Source: Oricola cellulosilytica (GTDB lineage Bacteria; Pseudomonadota; Alphaproteobacteria; Rhizobiales; Rhizobiaceae). Taken from it: a DNA stretch of 64,000 nt. Numbering within the stretch: position 1 is the first letter of the stretch; each line of letters starts with the position of its first letter. Under the pieces are notes generated by a model. It was not told the origin of the DNA and ran no database searches. It was given only the letters and a program-made list of their open reading frames with translations. Below, one piece after another: positions 26,471 through 34,975 of this stretch. The stretch lies in the NCBI RefSeq assembly GCF_019966575.1, contig NZ_JAINFK010000009.1, positions 1-64,000 of the forward strand, written 5' to 3'. A program made the position numbers and the translations under genes.

Positions 26471-27501
26471 TCAACGACCGGCCGTTTACGGGTCTCGCGT
26501 GGATGGGGTCGCAAGGGAATCTCGGTCAACAGCCCTCCGACGCCCATTGCCACAATATCGCTGCTGTCGACATCAAGCCCGGCGCACAGCCGCTGCAACA
26601 CCCAGTCGAAGCCGTTCTCCTTCGGGCTGCGGGCGCATCCCGGAGCGCCGATCACCGGCTTGCCGCCGATCTCGGCGAGAACGAGGAGATTGCCCGGGTC
26701 GACCGGCATTCCGAGGTGACGAACCGTCCCGCCGGCAAGTTCAATGGCTCGCGGGACGACGTCGCCGCGGTCCGTGACCGCCGATGCACCGAACACGAGG
26801 ACAAGGTCGGATCCGTGCACGTCCCGCTTCAGGACTTCCGCTACAGCACCAACAGTGTGGTCGACGCGCGTCTCTGAGGCGAGCACCGCGTGCAGCTCGG
26901 AGAGCCGACCGCCGGTGACGCGAACCGTCTTGTCGAGTACACTTTCCCTCGTTCCCGCCACGCGGGTCTGGACAAGCGACACACGCAGCCCATCGCGAAG
27001 GGGATGGACAACCATCAAATTCGGCGCAGCCACCTTCGCCGCAGCGCCCTCGGCCACAAAGCGCGAAATCGCGAATGGAATGATCTTGACCGTGGCAACC
27101 ATCTGTCCGGCCTTGACGAGCGCTTGATTGGGAAGCGTGGCGACTGTTACCGCTGGGTCGACTCCGTTGAGCGCGTCAATGGCCGCCTGATTGACAACCA
27201 TCACACCATCGGCAACTGCGTGGAAATTGACCCGTCCCGTGCCCACATCGTCGCGGCGGAGGCTGTAATGCTGCAGCGCGGTCGCAATCAGGGCAGCGCC
27301 CACATCCTCGGAAAGATCGTCATCACCGGTAATGGCAACGGTGATCTCGACGATTCCGGCCTGGCGCAACGCATCGAGATCTCCATCGGTCAGCACGTGT
27401 CCTTTTTTCATGCGGCGGCCGTCGGCAAGTCTCAGGGAGTGGGCGAGGATCGCGCCGGCAAGCTCCGTCGAATCGTCAAGTTTCCGTTCTCCAAACCACA
27501 C
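26467..27501 (-). CDS. Molybdopterin-binding (MoCF-domain) protein
   Basis: A 344-residue protein whose C-terminal half carries a MoCF (MoaB/MogA/MoeA C-domain) fold, with VFGASAVTDRGDVVPRAIE and APGCARSPKENGFDWV. The N-terminal half resembles a MoeA-like module. It probably binds molybdopterin or adenylyl-MPT and hands it to the following nucleotidyltransferase. The start is a GTG at 27501, 3 nt after the XdhC C-domain gene; the 3' end overlaps the nucleotidyltransferase start (ATGA). It belongs to a molybdoenzyme maturation operon. Confidence 0.87.
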   Translation of the reverse strand: MWFGERKLDDSTELAGAILAHSLRLADGRRMKKGHVLTDGDLDALRQAGIVEITVAITGDDDLSEDVGAALIATALQHYSLRRDDVGTGRVNFHAVADGVMVVNQAAIDALNGVDPAVTVATLPNQALVKAGQMVATVKIIPFAISRFVAEGAAAKVAAPNLMVVHPLRDGLRVSLVQTRVAGTRESVLDKTVRVTGGRLSELHAVLASETRVDHTVGAVAEVLKRDVHGSDLVLVFGASAVTDRGDVVPRAIELAGGTVRHLGMPVDPGNLLVLAEIGGKPVIGAPGCARSPKENGFDWVLQRLCAGLDVDSSDIVAMGVGGLLTEIPLRPHPRETRKRPVVE

Positions 27502-27504
27502 GTT

Positions 27505-28209
27505 TCAGGCGGCCCTTTCCGCGCTGACGGCTGAGCGGGTACGTAATGCCTTGATGATTTCGGCGAGAATTGCGACGGCGATCTCGGCGGGGCTCGATGC
27601 ACCGATATCCAACCCGATCGGTGAAGCGATCCGCTCGATCCGGTCAGCCGAAACTCCCATGGATGTCAGGCGTTCAACGCGCTTTGCGTGGGTTTTCCGG
27701 CTTCCGAGCGCGCCGACGTAGAAGCAGCCCGCCACCAGCGCCGCCTTGAGCGGAATATCGTCGATCTTGGGGTCATGCGTAACCGCGGCAAGCGCGCAAT
27801 AGGGGTCGAGCGGACGCCCGGACAGCACGGCCTCCGGCCATTCGGCATCCAGCCTGACTCCGGAGAACCGCTCCGGCGTGGCGAAGGCCGTGCGGGGATC
27901 GATCACTTCAATGTCAAATCCCGCCAGTTTCGCCATCGGCGCGAGCGCCTGGCTAATATGAACAGCGCCGATAACGACAAGGCGAGGCGGCGGAATATGC
28001 ACATTGATGAAATAGCTGCGGTTTTCGAGTTCCAGCACACCCGACTTGCCGGACCTGAACGCCTTGGCCACCGAATCGCCGAGCGCCGCGGCCACCTCAT
28101 CGCCTTCGACCACCACCCGATCGCGTCCGTCGCCCAGATCGGTGACGAGAGCGACAGCGCGTCGGCCGGCGCGAGCGGCGTTGAGTTTCTTAAGGGATGC
28201 GGGGTCCAC
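27505..28209 (-). CDS. XdhC family protein, C-terminal Rossmann-domain part
   Basis: A 234-residue protein carrying the XdhC_C domain (LVVIGAVHISQALAPMAKL, VIDPRTAFATPERF, ALGSRKTHAKRVERL). XdhC/CoxI proteins bind and sulfurate molybdenum cofactor and insert it into xanthine dehydrogenase or CO-dehydrogenase-type enzymes. The short N-terminal XdhC_CoxI domain is encoded by the preceding gene, 3 nt upstream, so the protein is split into two subunits as in many Hyphomicrobiales. Confidence 0.9.
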   Translation of the reverse strand: MDPASLKKLNAARAGRRAVALVTDLGDGRDRVVVEGDEVAAALGDSVAKAFRSGKSGVLELENRSYFINVHIPPPRLVVIGAVHISQALAPMAKLAGFDIEVIDPRTAFATPERFSGVRLDAEWPEAVLSGRPLDPYCALAAVTHDPKIDDIPLKAALVAGCFYVGALGSRKTHAKRVERLTSMGVSADRIERIASPIGLDIGASSPAEIAVAILAEIIKALRTRSAVSAERAA

Positions 28210-28212
28210 GGC

Positions 28213-28554
28213 TCAGCCAAGCCTTTCCACGTAGACGCGGATCTTGCCGCCGCAACTCAATCCGACCTGCCAGGCGGTTTCGTCCGCGACGCCGAATTCC
28301 AACATCTTCGGCTCGCCGGTCTCGATCACGTCGAGCGCGTCGGAGATGACCGCACCTTCGACGCAACCGCCGGACACGGAGCCTTCGAAATTGCTGTCAC
28401 CGTCAATTACAAGATGACTGCCGACGGGGCGCGGCGCCGAGCCCCAGGTTTCCACTACGGTGGCGATCGCCACGTCCCGGCCCTCCCCCATCCATTCTTC
28501 CGCTACAGTAAGCGGATCGTTGTCGGGCATCGTTTTCTGAGGCATCGTCTCCAT
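28213..28554 (-). CDS. XdhC/CoxI N-terminal domain protein
   Basis: A 113-residue protein made of the XdhC_CoxI domain, with TWGSAPRPVGSHLVI, SVSGGCVEGAVI and the SCGGKIRVYVE end. It should pair with the Rossmann-domain subunit encoded next to mature a molybdenum hydroxylase. GGGAG lies about 9 nt before the ATG. It lies 18 nt after the VWA gene and 3 nt before the XdhC C-domain gene. Confidence 0.9.
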   Translation of the reverse strand: METMPQKTMPDNDPLTVAEEWMGEGRDVAIATVVETWGSAPRPVGSHLVIDGDSNFEGSVSGGCVEGAVISDALDVIETGEPKMLEFGVADETAWQVGLSCGGKIRVYVERLG

Positions 28555-28572
28555 GTCAGTCGCTCCCTGCGA

Positions 28573-29832
28573 TCACGCCGCGCTATCGAGTTCACGCAAC
28601 CAATCCATCGGCGGTCTCGGGCGATGATATGGCGCTCCGCCCTCGCCCAGCGCAAGGCACAAATCCGCGATGCTGTTTAACGAATGAACCGGACGGAACT
28701 CGTCGACATGCGGCAGCATGGCTCTGACGCCCTTGGCTTTCGCCCGGAACCCTTCATAGCGCAGTAGTGGATTGAGCCAGATCAGCCGGCGGCAAGACTT
28801 GTGCAGCCGCTCCATCTCGTGATCAAGACCCTCTACCGCGTCCCGCTCCAGCCCGTCGGTGATCAGCAGCAAGACGGCGCCCTGGGATAGCACCCGGCGC
28901 GACCATTGGCGGTTGAATGTCGCCAGCGTCTCGCCGATCCGGGTGCCGCCCGACCAATCCTCGACAGCCCTGGCTGCGCCGTCGATGGCGGCGTCGATGT
29001 CGCGGCCGCGCATCTGCCGCGTCACGTTGGTGAGCCGGGTCCCGAACAGGAAGGTATGCACGCGCCTGCGTTTTTCGGTCACCGCATGCAGGAAATGCAG
29101 AAAAACGCGCGAGTACTGGCTCATCGAACCGGAGATATCGGCCAGAATGACAAGCGGCGGCTGCACCATCCGGGGTTCGCGAAACTGCGGAATGACAAGA
29201 TCGCCACCGGTGCGCATGGCGCTGCGCATCGTCCGCCGCGGATCGACCGTGCGCTTGCGGTTCGACGGCTTCTGGCGGCGGGTCCGCACCTGGTCGGCGG
29301 GCAAGCGCAGCTCCGAGATCGCTCGTTTAGCCTCAGCGATCTCGGCGGCCGACATCTGCGAGAAGTCCTTGTCACGAAGGATTTCGCGCTCCGAAAAGGT
29401 CATTCTCGCGTCGACCTCGATTTCGGGTGCCTGTTCCTGTTGTTTCCGCTTCTTATGGCCCTCGAACATCGCATCGGCGACCCGAGACTCGCCGGCCCGC
29501 TTCTTTTCGCGTTCGCGAGTGTCCGGCGCCATCGGAGAAAACATCGCCAGCATCTTTTCGATCAGTTCGCGCGAACGCCAGAACAGCCGGAAAGCCTCAT
29601 CGAACACGACCGTATCCTCGTGCCGCGTCACGAGCACGGAGTGCAATGTCCAGTAGAAATCGTCGCGTGTACCGATCCCCGCCGACATCACTGCCTCGAT
29701 CGCGTCGTTGACCGCAGCGGGTCCGATCTTGAGGCCGGCCTTGCGCAAGGTGCGGGCGAAATAGACGATGTTATCCGCCAGCCGGCCCTCCGGATGCGGG
29801 TCGCTTCGGGAAGTCGAAGAGACGGTTTTCAT
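28573..29832 (-). CDS. CoxE-like VWA-domain protein
   Basis: A 419-residue protein of the CoxE family. The N-terminal half is helical and charged. The C-terminal half has a von Willebrand A domain with a MIDAS motif (DISGSMS) followed by LLLITDGLERD. In Oligotropha, CoxE works with the MoxR-type AAA ATPase CoxD to build the Cu-S-Mo centre of CO dehydrogenase. It lies 2 nt after the MoxR gene, so the pair is coupled. Confidence 0.92.
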   Translation of the reverse strand: MKTVSSTSRSDPHPEGRLADNIVYFARTLRKAGLKIGPAAVNDAIEAVMSAGIGTRDDFYWTLHSVLVTRHEDTVVFDEAFRLFWRSRELIEKMLAMFSPMAPDTREREKKRAGESRVADAMFEGHKKRKQQEQAPEIEVDARMTFSEREILRDKDFSQMSAAEIAEAKRAISELRLPADQVRTRRQKPSNRKRTVDPRRTMRSAMRTGGDLVIPQFREPRMVQPPLVILADISGSMSQYSRVFLHFLHAVTEKRRRVHTFLFGTRLTNVTRQMRGRDIDAAIDGAARAVEDWSGGTRIGETLATFNRQWSRRVLSQGAVLLLITDGLERDAVEGLDHEMERLHKSCRRLIWLNPLLRYEGFRAKAKGVRAMLPHVDEFRPVHSLNSIADLCLALGEGGAPYHRPRPPMDWLRELDSAA

Positions 29833-29834
29833 GG

Positions 29835-30764
29835 TCAGGCCGCGTCGAGTTCGGCTTTGACGTCATCGAGAATACGCTTGCCGTCGCTGCCCTGAAGCCG
29901 GGCGATGTCGTCCTGGTATTTCAGCAACACCCCGATCGTGTCCGAAACTGTCGCCGGATCGAGCGCAACCTTGTCGAGCTCGGTCAGCGCCGTTGCCCAA
30001 TCGATCGTCTCGGCGATACCGGGAACCTTGAACAGTTCCATCTCGCGTAATCTCTGCACGTAGCGAACCACCTCCTCCGACAGCCTCTCATTGGCTTGGG
30101 GCGCCTTGCGGCTGACGATCTCCAACTCCCGCTCGGCGGTCGGATAGTCCACCCAGTGATAGAGGCAGCGCCGCTTCAGCGCGTCGTGGATCTCGCGCGT
30201 CCGGTTCGTCGTGATGATGACGGCCGGGCGCTCCGCGGCGGTAATGGTGCCGTATTCGGGAATCGTGACCTGAAAATCCGACAGTACCTCGAGCAGAAAC
30301 GCCTCGAAGGCTTCATCCGTCCGATCCAGTTCGTCGATCAAGAAGACCGCCGCCTTCCCCGGCTTGCCCGAAAGCGCTTCAAGCACCGGCCGGCGGATCA
30401 GATATTCATCGGAAAAGATGTCGCGGTGCAATTTCTCGCGGCTCGTCTCGCCGCTCGCCTCGGCAATGCGAATGTCGATCATCTGGGCGGCGTAGTTCCA
30501 TTCGTACACCGCCGACGAGACGTCGAGACCCTCGTAACACTGCAACCGAATGAGCGGACGGTCGAGGGCCTTCGCCAGCACCTTCGCGATCTCCGTCTTC
30601 CCGACACCGGCTTCGCCCTCGAGGAACAGCGGACGTCCCATCTTGAGGCTGAGGTAGAGCACCGTCGCGAGCGGCCGATCGGCGACGTAGTCCTGACTGT
30701 TCAGGAGCGACAGGGTCTCGTCGATCGACTCCGGCAAGGACGTGTCGGGCGTTGGATCGGGCAT
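29835..30764 (-). CDS. MoxR-family AAA ATPase (CoxD-like)
   Basis: About 309 residues with Walker A GEAGVGKTE, Walker B AVFLIDELDRTDE and sensor 1 AVIITTNRTREIHDAL. MoxR ATPases partner with VWA proteins to remodel or insert metal centres. The start at MPDPTPD (30764) gives the family-typical N-terminus; ATGs at 30770 and 30773 are close alternatives, while the 30830 start adds unconserved residues. It is the first gene of the minus-strand molybdoenzyme accessory cluster. Confidence 0.92.
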   Translation of the reverse strand: MPDPTPDTSLPESIDETLSLLNSQDYVADRPLATVLYLSLKMGRPLFLEGEAGVGKTEIAKVLAKALDRPLIRLQCYEGLDVSSAVYEWNYAAQMIDIRIAEASGETSREKLHRDIFSDEYLIRRPVLEALSGKPGKAAVFLIDELDRTDEAFEAFLLEVLSDFQVTIPEYGTITAAERPAVIITTNRTREIHDALKRRCLYHWVDYPTAERELEIVSRKAPQANERLSEEVVRYVQRLREMELFKVPGIAETIDWATALTELDKVALDPATVSDTIGVLLKYQDDIARLQGSDGKRILDDVKAELDAA

Positions 30765-30881
30765 GGTCATCATCTTTTTGCGGCGGCAGCGCCAGACCAC
30801 GAACATAGGCAGGCACCCGGACGAGGCCAAGCTGATATTTAGGAGAAGAAAAGCTCGCTCGTGCCCGCCAAGCCACGCAGC

Positions 30882-31937
30882 TCAGATCACCTCATCCTCG
30901 TCGAACAGCGGGTGGCTGTCCATTTCATCGGTTATGGCCTCGATCTTGCCGCCGGCCTGCGCAAGACGACCAGTGCGGGCGATATGAAAAAGGGCATCTC
31001 CCATGTTGACCGTCGGCAGATTGGTCCGGCCGATAATCACACCTGCAGCTTCCGCGGTGATCGTAACCTCGTATTCGCCAAAGGGGTCGCTCAGCACGGC
31101 GATCGCCTCGCCCGTCTCCACCAGATCACCGGTCGTCCTGTTCATTCGGAGGATGCCGCCCTCGGGCGCACGGACCCAGTAGCTAGATTTGGATCGGACC
31201 GGCTTTCGTCTGGGAGGGGAGACGCTCTTTGCGGGGAACATGCCAAGTTGCTGCATCACCGACATCACGCCCCGAACCCCGATTCGGATAGAGAATTCAT
31301 CGAAACGCAGCGCCTCACCTGCCTCGTAAAGCAGCATCTCTACCCCGTTTCTCTTCGCCGTCTCGCGCAGAGAACCGGTGCGCAGGGACGATTCAATGGT
31401 GACCGGAGCTCCAAAGGCGTCTGCAAGCGCGCGAAGGCGCTCCGTCGCGGAATTGTCGAACCGCAATTGCGGAAAGTTGGTTCGATGTAGAGCTGCCGTG
31501 TGGAGGTCGATGCCCGTCTCGCAGCGCAGCACAATCTCGCGCAGGAAGGTGTCCGCAAGGCGCGCAGCCATGGACCCGCGTTCCGATCCGGGAAACGAGC
31601 GGTTCAGATCACGCCGATCCGGCAGATAGCGAGAATGGGCAATGAAGCCCGGACCGTTGACAATCGGCACGGCGATGAGTGTACCGCGCAGCTTTTCCAT
31701 CAGCGGCGATTGCAGCACCCGCCTGATGATCTCGATGCCGAGAATTTCGTCCCCGTGAACAGCCGCCGAGACAAAAAAGGTCGGACCGGGGCGCTTGCCG
31801 TGAATGACCCGGATCGGCAATTCCATCGGGACATGGTTGGACAACATCCCAAGCGAGATTCCGATCGTGGCGCGCTGCCCCGGCCCGATTACTGTATCTG
31901 CGATCTCGAAAGGTTCACGCTGGTTTTTCTGCAGCAT
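30882..31937 (-). CDS. Succinylglutamate desuccinylase/aspartoacylase-family zinc hydrolase
   Basis: About 351 residues of the AstE/ASPA branch of M14 zinc carboxypeptidases. Zinc ligands are His61 and Glu64 (VHGDE) and His146 (DLHTA). Substrate residues appear in DRRDLNRSFPG. The C-terminal about 100 residues form a biotinyl/lipoyl-like barrel (ILRMNRTTGDLVETGEAIA), common in the bacterial subfamily. It starts 8 nt after the RimK-like gene. Coexpression with a glutamate ligase suggests it removes an acyl or glutamyl group added by that ligase; this is inference. Confidence 0.88.
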   Translation of the reverse strand: MLQKNQREPFEIADTVIGPGQRATIGISLGMLSNHVPMELPIRVIHGKRPGPTFFVSAAVHGDEILGIEIIRRVLQSPLMEKLRGTLIAVPIVNGPGFIAHSRYLPDRRDLNRSFPGSERGSMAARLADTFLREIVLRCETGIDLHTAALHRTNFPQLRFDNSATERLRALADAFGAPVTIESSLRTGSLRETAKRNGVEMLLYEAGEALRFDEFSIRIGVRGVMSVMQQLGMFPAKSVSPPRRKPVRSKSSYWVRAPEGGILRMNRTTGDLVETGEAIAVLSDPFGEYEVTITAEAAGVIIGRTNLPTVNMGDALFHIARTGRLAQAGGKIEAITDEMDSHPLFDEDEVI

Positions 31938-31945
31938 GCCGGCGG

Positions 31946-32851
31946 TCAACCTTTCCCCTTGGTTCGGGTGTTGCCCTTGGCGGCGTTGGATTCGATCAGG
32001 TTGATGATCTTGCCCGCGACGTCGACGCCCGTGGCCTTCTCGACACCTTCGAGGCCCGGCGACGAATTCACTTCCATCACCACAGGGCCGTGATTGGACC
32101 GCAGCATATCGACGCCGCAAACGTTCAATCCCATGGCTTTTGCGGCGCGAACTGCGGTCGAGCGCTCCTCCGGCGTGAGTTTCAGGGTCTTTGCGCTGCC
32201 TCCCCGGTGCAGATTGGAACGGAACTCGCCCTCCGCGCCCGTGCGCATCATGGATGCAACGACCTTTCCGCCGACGACGAATGCGCGGATATCGGTACTT
32301 CCTGCTTCCTTGATAAATTCCTGAACCAGGATATTTACATTGGCACCGCGAAAAGCCTCAATGACTGATTTCGCCGATCGGCGGGTGTCACCCAGTACCA
32401 CGCCGATACCCTGTGTTCCCTCGATAAGCTTGATGATGACCGGCTCGCCCCCAACGAGATCCAGCAGCGCATCGGTCTGCTTGGCGTCATGCGAAAACGC
32501 GGTCACCGGCAGCCCGATACCGTCCCGGGCAAGGATCTGCATCGAGCGCAACTTGTCGCGCGAACGACCGATGGCCACCGATTCATTCAGCGGCCATACG
32601 CCCATCATCTCAAACTGGCGAAGCACCGCCGTGCCATAATAGGTAACCGACGCGCCGATACGCGGGATGACGGCGTCGTAACGGGGCAGTTTCTGGCCAT
32701 TGTGATAGAGCGCCGGCCGATGCGATGTAATGTCCATGTAGCAGTGCGTGTGATTCACGATGTCGATCTCGTGCCCACGGCTTTCCGCCGCTTCCACAAT
32801 TCGCTTATGGGAATACAATCCGGCATTACGGGCCATCATCACAAGCTTCAT
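31946..32851 (-). CDS. rimK: RimK-like ATP-grasp amino-acid ligase
   Basis: A 301-residue ATP-grasp ligase of the RimK family, which adds glutamate residues to a protein C-terminus (ribosomal protein S6 in E. coli and Pseudomonas). Visible are the N-terminal domain, [19 protein letters not shown] for ATP binding, and the Mg site [13 protein letters not shown]. Length matches RimK. Its ATG overlaps the stop of the RimB-like gene by 4 bp (ATGA). The target may be S6 or another protein or metabolite. Confidence 0.92.
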   Translation of the reverse strand: MKLVMMARNAGLYSHKRIVEAAESRGHEIDIVNHTHCYMDITSHRPALYHNGQKLPRYDAVIPRIGASVTYYGTAVLRQFEMMGVWPLNESVAIGRSRDKLRSMQILARDGIGLPVTAFSHDAKQTDALLDLVGGEPVIIKLIEGTQGIGVVLGDTRRSAKSVIEAFRGANVNILVQEFIKEAGSTDIRAFVVGGKVVASMMRTGAEGEFRSNLHRGGSAKTLKLTPEERSTAVRAAKAMGLNVCGVDMLRSNHGPVVMEVNSSPGLEGVEKATGVDVAGKIINLIESNAAKGNTRTKGKG

Positions 32852-33369
32852 TGTTTTTCTCCAGTGGAAACGTTTTCGCCGCGCTTGTCCGCAGCCGAAA
32901 GGTAAGCGTGGCTGCTGTCGACCAGGAAACCCCGTCGAAGCAGATTGCGCCCGATCAACATCGGGAATTCCATGCTGTCCCGGTTGGTCAGCGTTATCTC
33001 GACTGTGTTCCGGTGTCCGGCAAGCCTGATCGGCGTCTTCACGACGACACGTTCTTCCGCATGACCGGACGACGACTTAACTGTGCGCTTGTCTACGACC
33101 GGCGCCTGGAAGAGCCGAGCAGCCGGATCGCGGGCCGGAAGAATCGAGAACTCAACCCACCGCCTGTTCTCTTTCTCCAGGATCTTCATTGTCTCGACGT
33201 GAAGCGCACATGTGCGGGCGCCGGAATCGATCTTAGCGTGAACCGTCAAGTCGCCGAAATCCGGTAAACGCACGACCTCTTTCCAGCCGACGACTGTCTT
33301 CTTGCGTTCGCTCGTCTTCTTGCGCGCGCGCTCTGGCTGCTCGCCACGCGCCTGATTTTCGTTTCTCAT
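32848..33369 (-). CDS. RimB-like retropepsin-type aspartic protease
   Basis: A 173-residue protein of the DUF785/RimB family ('ATP-dependent zinc protease' in older annotation). The aspartyl motif DSGA (Asp48-Ala51) and the second conserved segment [10 protein letters not shown] mark a single-domain retropepsin fold; a basic N-terminal tail precedes it. In Pseudomonas RimB modulates or trims RimK products. The gene is flanked by 4-bp ATGA overlaps on both sides, making a very tight operon. Confidence 0.88.
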   Translation of the reverse strand: MRNENQARGEQPERARKKTSERKKTVVGWKEVVRLPDFGDLTVHAKIDSGARTCALHVETMKILEKENRRWVEFSILPARDPAARLFQAPVVDKRTVKSSSGHAEERVVVKTPIRLAGHRNTVEITLTNRDSMEFPMLIGRNLLRRGFLVDSSHAYLSAADKRGENVSTGEKQ

Positions 33370-33638
33370 TCACTCACCGCCCCAATGGCCGCGTCATTGA
33401 CACGCCGGTAACTCGTGAAGGTGCGATGACTTAAGACGACAAAGAACGTCTCCATATCGATCAGCGCGAACCCCAACTCGTTCAATGCTCTCGACAAGTC
33501 ATTGATATCGCTTTCATACAGCCGCTTGCGGCCAGTGACCTCGCGCAAGTGCTTCATCGATATTCGGAACCGGCCGCGCGGCTTGCCGCCGAAAGGCTGT
33601 TCATAGAGTTCGACGATTTGCGACGCCGCAGCCTGCAT
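33366..33638 (-). CDS. Small protein of unknown function heading the rim cluster
   Basis: A 90-residue protein (MQAAASQIVELYEQPF...) rich in charged residues, with FRISMKHLREVTGRKRLYES and a C-terminal FVVLSHRTFTSYRRVND. No signal peptide or membrane segment is seen; it may be a small winged-helix-like or adaptor protein, but I recognise no family. Its stop overlaps the protease start (ATGA), so it is the first gene of the four-gene rim unit. Longer frames reaching 33947 cover the A/T-rich promoter region and are unlikely. Confidence 0.65.
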   Translation of the reverse strand: MQAAASQIVELYEQPFGGKPRGRFRISMKHLREVTGRKRLYESDINDLSRALNELGFALIDMETFFVVLSHRTFTSYRRVNDAAIGAVSE

Positions 33639-33862
33639 TTGCAATGATGTTCTCCACCCGCTCGCCGCCCTGAATATCCATCGGACGGATTTTTGCAATA
33701 TTTTTTTGGCTATAGATGAATTTATTTTCCCAAATGGGGATATCAAACCAATGTGACGCGGAGCGAGTTGTCGACAAGGTAAGGTTTCATCTTGCCCTCT
33801 TTCAGTCACCCGTGCATCACGGATACATGAAGAGAACGATGGACGAGACGGGAGCCACGGCA

Positions 33863-34975
33863 ATGACCGCGCGGATCGCGGGTCGCTTGTCCGTATGTGC
33901 CCTCCTTCTCGCGGCTGCACCCGCCCCGGCGCAAGAGAGCGCAACACCGGTGATCGGGATCGCCGGTCCGTTGAGCGGCTATTTCACGGTTCTCGGCGAA
34001 CAGATCGAGGCCGGCGTGAAGGCCGCAGTGGCCAAGCGCGATGACATCAAGACCCGGACCTCCGACGACGGCTGTAGCGCAGAAGGCGGAGAACGCTCGG
34101 CGCGCGATCTCGCCGACGCCCGTGTTGCGGTGGTAGTTGGTTATCCCTGCATAGAGGCGTTTGATGCTGCCATGCCGATCCTTGCCGAGGCAGGCATCCC
34201 AGTCATGGCCGTCGGTATTCAGGCGGAAGGCATCACGCAGGATAGCGCTCCCGACGCAGCGCGCATTCTCCGCTTCGGGCCGAAATCCTCAGACGAGGCG
34301 GAGGCGCTTGCCGACTATCTGAAGGAGCGTTGGCGAGCGGTGAACTTCGCCATAATTGATGACGGGACCTTGTATGGGCGGCAATTCGCGGAGGCGGTGC
34401 GCTTTCTGCTGGAAGAAGACAATCTACAACCGGTCTTCACCGACAACTATCGTCCACAGCTCGAAAACCAGATGGGGCTGGTGCGGCGTCTGCAGCGGTC
34501 GGGCGCAACGCATGTGCTGATCGGCGGCGACGCCTACGATGCCGCCGTGATCGCGGACAATGCGGCTACCATCGATGTGCCGCTGACACTTGCCGGCGGA
34601 AGCGCGCTCGTCGCCGCTCCCGAGAACGGCAGGCTGGTGGATGGAACGATTGTCGCGGCGCAACCGGATTATGCAGTCCGCGAACCAGCAGCGGAACTGC
34701 GCCGAAGAACCGAAGGGTCGGGAATTCCCCAGATCGGCTACATAGCGCCCGCCTATGCGGCCACAGAGGTGGCGCTGTTCGGGCTGGATATAGGCGCGTT
34801 CGAGAGCCCTGCCTCCTTCGGGCCGATGCTTTCCAGGACATTCCGTACCGCCCTAGGGCCGCTCAGTTTCGACGCGAATGGCGACCCGGAAAGCAACCTG
34901 TTCGAGGTTTTCGTCGTCGATGACGGTCGGCTGGTTCCGGACCAGAACGGCGGCAGCCAAGAACGGATTCAATGA
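33863..34975 (+). CDS. Periplasmic binding protein, Leu/Ile/Val-type (orphan)
   Basis: About 370 residues. The ATG at 33863 (MTARIAGRL) gives a signal peptide ending APAQES, with GGGAG 8 nt upstream; ATGs at 33827 and 33839 are alternatives. The body is a type I periplasmic fold of the Peripla_BP_6 family: VIGIAGPLSGYFTVLG, a Cys pair (DDGCSAEGG and VGYPCIEAF), IIDDGTLYGRQF and GGDAYDAAVI. No permease or ATPase is nearby. It overlaps the DmpA gene by 4 bp, hinting at a shared function. Confidence 0.87.
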   Translation: MTARIAGRLSVCALLLAAAPAPAQESATPVIGIAGPLSGYFTVLGEQIEAGVKAAVAKRDDIKTRTSDDGCSAEGGERSARDLADARVAVVVGYPCIEAFDAAMPILAEAGIPVMAVGIQAEGITQDSAPDAARILRFGPKSSDEAEALADYLKERWRAVNFAIIDDGTLYGRQFAEAVRFLLEEDNLQPVFTDNYRPQLENQMGLVRRLQRSGATHVLIGGDAYDAAVIADNAATIDVPLTLAGGSALVAAPENGRLVDGTIVAAQPDYAVREPAAELRRRTEGSGIPQIGYIAPAYAATEVALFGLDIGAFESPASFGPMLSRTFRTALGPLSFDANGDPESNLFEVFVVDDGRLVPDQNGGSQERIQ

